Below are positions 63,134 through 64,000 of a DNA stretch of 64,000 nucleotides, in pieces. The first letter of the stretch is position 1. The number at the start of each line of letters is the position of its first letter. This DNA comes from Hemerocallis citrina (lineage: Eukaryota > Streptophyta > Magnoliopsida > Asparagales > Asphodelaceae). The notes beneath the pieces were generated by a model. That model had not been told where the DNA came from, searched no databases, and saw only the letters and a list, made by a program, of their open reading frames with translations. Where the stretch lies: positions 150,983,368-151,047,367 of the forward strand of contig CM030358.1 in NCBI GenBank assembly GCA_017893485.1, in the 5' to 3' direction. Both the position numbers and the translations under genes were made by a program.

Positions 63134-64000
63134 TGATGTAAAACGTAATTCTAAATAGAGTATTTCCAAGAATCTTAAAGGATTAATTTTACCAACATGT
63201 AGTGCGGATCAAAGTTAGAAATTTAAACAGTTAATCAGTTTGATGGATTTTCAAGAATTGAATTAAGTTTAACAAGCTCAATTAATAATTCAGTTCTAAC
63301 AATCAATAATTATATTCCTAAGTGTTCTTAGCAAGTAAAAGATTCAATATTGATTCGTACTCTGATTAGGCAAATAGAACACTCAATCTCAATATTTGTG
63401 GTCGAAAGTTAAATTAAATAATATAATAGAGATGATAAAGCAGTATAACACAAATATTTGAATAGTGGAAAGAGTATACTGGGATTCGAAGAAATGCCTC
63501 TGATCTTAGTTCCAACACTGTGATTCACCAAGTTGAGAGATCGCCTAGGGATGGTGGCTGACGACCATTGTCGAAATGCGACAAGGAAGAGGGAGGGGTG
63601 CAGTTAACGACAGTGGGGGATTCGGTGGCACCGAGCAGTAGGAGAGGAGGTCAGGGCTTCTTGAAGCAGATGGGGCCGATGATGGCGTCGTGGGTGGTGT
63701 GCCGGATCAGTCAGTAAAGGGGATTAGGGTTTCGATCTGAAGTGGGTTTGGGTGGAAATAAGGTTTCGGTGTGGAGGAGCCATGGGGGTGCAGGTGTCGA
63801 GGAGAGGGGAGGACGAAGGCGAGGGCGTGGGGCGATTGGGTTGATGGCAGTGGTGGTCGACGAAGGTGAGGGTTGTGAGGGGTTTCAGATTTTAAGAGAA
63901 AGAAGAAGAAGATGGTTGAGAAGAGGGAGGGATGTCGATGATGACGGAAGGAAGGGGGGTTGCTCGACGGTGGTGGTCGTGGGTTTTGGGGTTGCGGGAT
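63134..64000 (-). repeat. 5' LTR of the deletion derivative, partial
   Basis: The first 867 bp (plus-strand order) match 59784-60645, including 'ggattagggtttcgatctga' and the GC-rich block. The rest lies outside the window. Confidence 0.88.

Larger units (their letters stand above)
59784..64000 (-). mobile_element. Ty3/gypsy deletion derivative, continues beyond the window
   Basis: Direct LTRs at 59784-61056 and from 63134 to the window edge. In minus orientation: 5' LTR (cut by the window), tRNA-Met-like primer site, gag, then directly the C-terminal end of pol, a PPT and the 3' LTR. Protease, RT, RNase H and the integrase core are missing. The TSD cannot be checked because the right end is outside. 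Confidence 0.85.

Noticed and set aside
1..64000. tRNA, rRNA or other RNA genes
   Set aside because: I looked for tRNA-like cloverleaf boxes and rRNA-like blocks and saw none I could support; a tRNA or covariance-model scan would be needed to exclude them.

Overview
This is a plant nuclear DNA window. The evidence is the content: Tat-type Ty3 retrotransposons with a second RNase H, Ty1/copia and plant L1 LINE proteins, Mutator-like and PIF/Harbinger transposons, two plant mobile domain (PMD) genes, and a strictosidine-synthase-like fragment. It is a nested transposon deposit. I find no host gene I can name and no RNA gene. All features were read by eye, without alignments or searches.

Layout. 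1-5.5 kb: AT-rich DNA with a badly decayed Ty1/copia element on the minus strand, a three-copy tandem repeat and a GC-rich patch. 5.5-6.8 kb: a hAT MITE with a perfect 8-bp target-site duplication (TSD) and a mini-Helitron. 6.9-22.2 kb: a non-autonomous long-TIR Mutator-like element split by a 13.7-kb Tat-lineage Ty3 element (7101-20806; LTRs about 97% alike; TSD ggtaa). The Tat element carries a broken gag-pol, two kinds of tandem repeat, and an antisense multi-exon gene with a Transposase_28-like domain. 22.8-30.2 kb: a gag-only relative of it on the minus strand, with an open 568-codon gag, a 117-bp satellite-like array and a captured strictosidine-synthase-like fragment, inserted in a TA microsatellite beside two foldback MITEs. 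31.4-36.7 kb: a gag-protease-only copia element (TSD agcct), entered by a hAT element (TSD gtgctctt), which itself holds a likely Helitron.

36.8-51.6 kb is the most unusual part. A Mutator-like element (37705-44598; TIRs about 250 bp; TSD atatgcacg) has a PMD gene and a MURA-type transposase gene transcribed toward each other, with a 750-bp inverted repeat between them. Only 246 bp beyond its TSD-proximal end lies a PIF/Harbinger element (44848-51558; TSD taa) with its own four-exon PMD gene, a DDE transposase and a Myb/SANT-like ORF1. Two unrelated DNA transposons therefore carry the same accessory domain side by side.

51.6-64 kb: gene-poor DNA with a small MITE, a 5'-truncated L1-type LINE (about 53.7-59.1 kb) between old direct repeats, and a Ty3 deletion derivative (59784 to beyond the window edge) that keeps only gag and the end of pol.

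Working relationships. The Tat element and its gag-only relative look like a formerly autonomous/dependent pair: LTRs, primer site, PPT, gag and 3' repeats all correspond. Almost every transposition gene has stops or frame changes. The clear open frames are the gag of the dependent element and the 3'-truncated PMD gene of the Mutator-like element.
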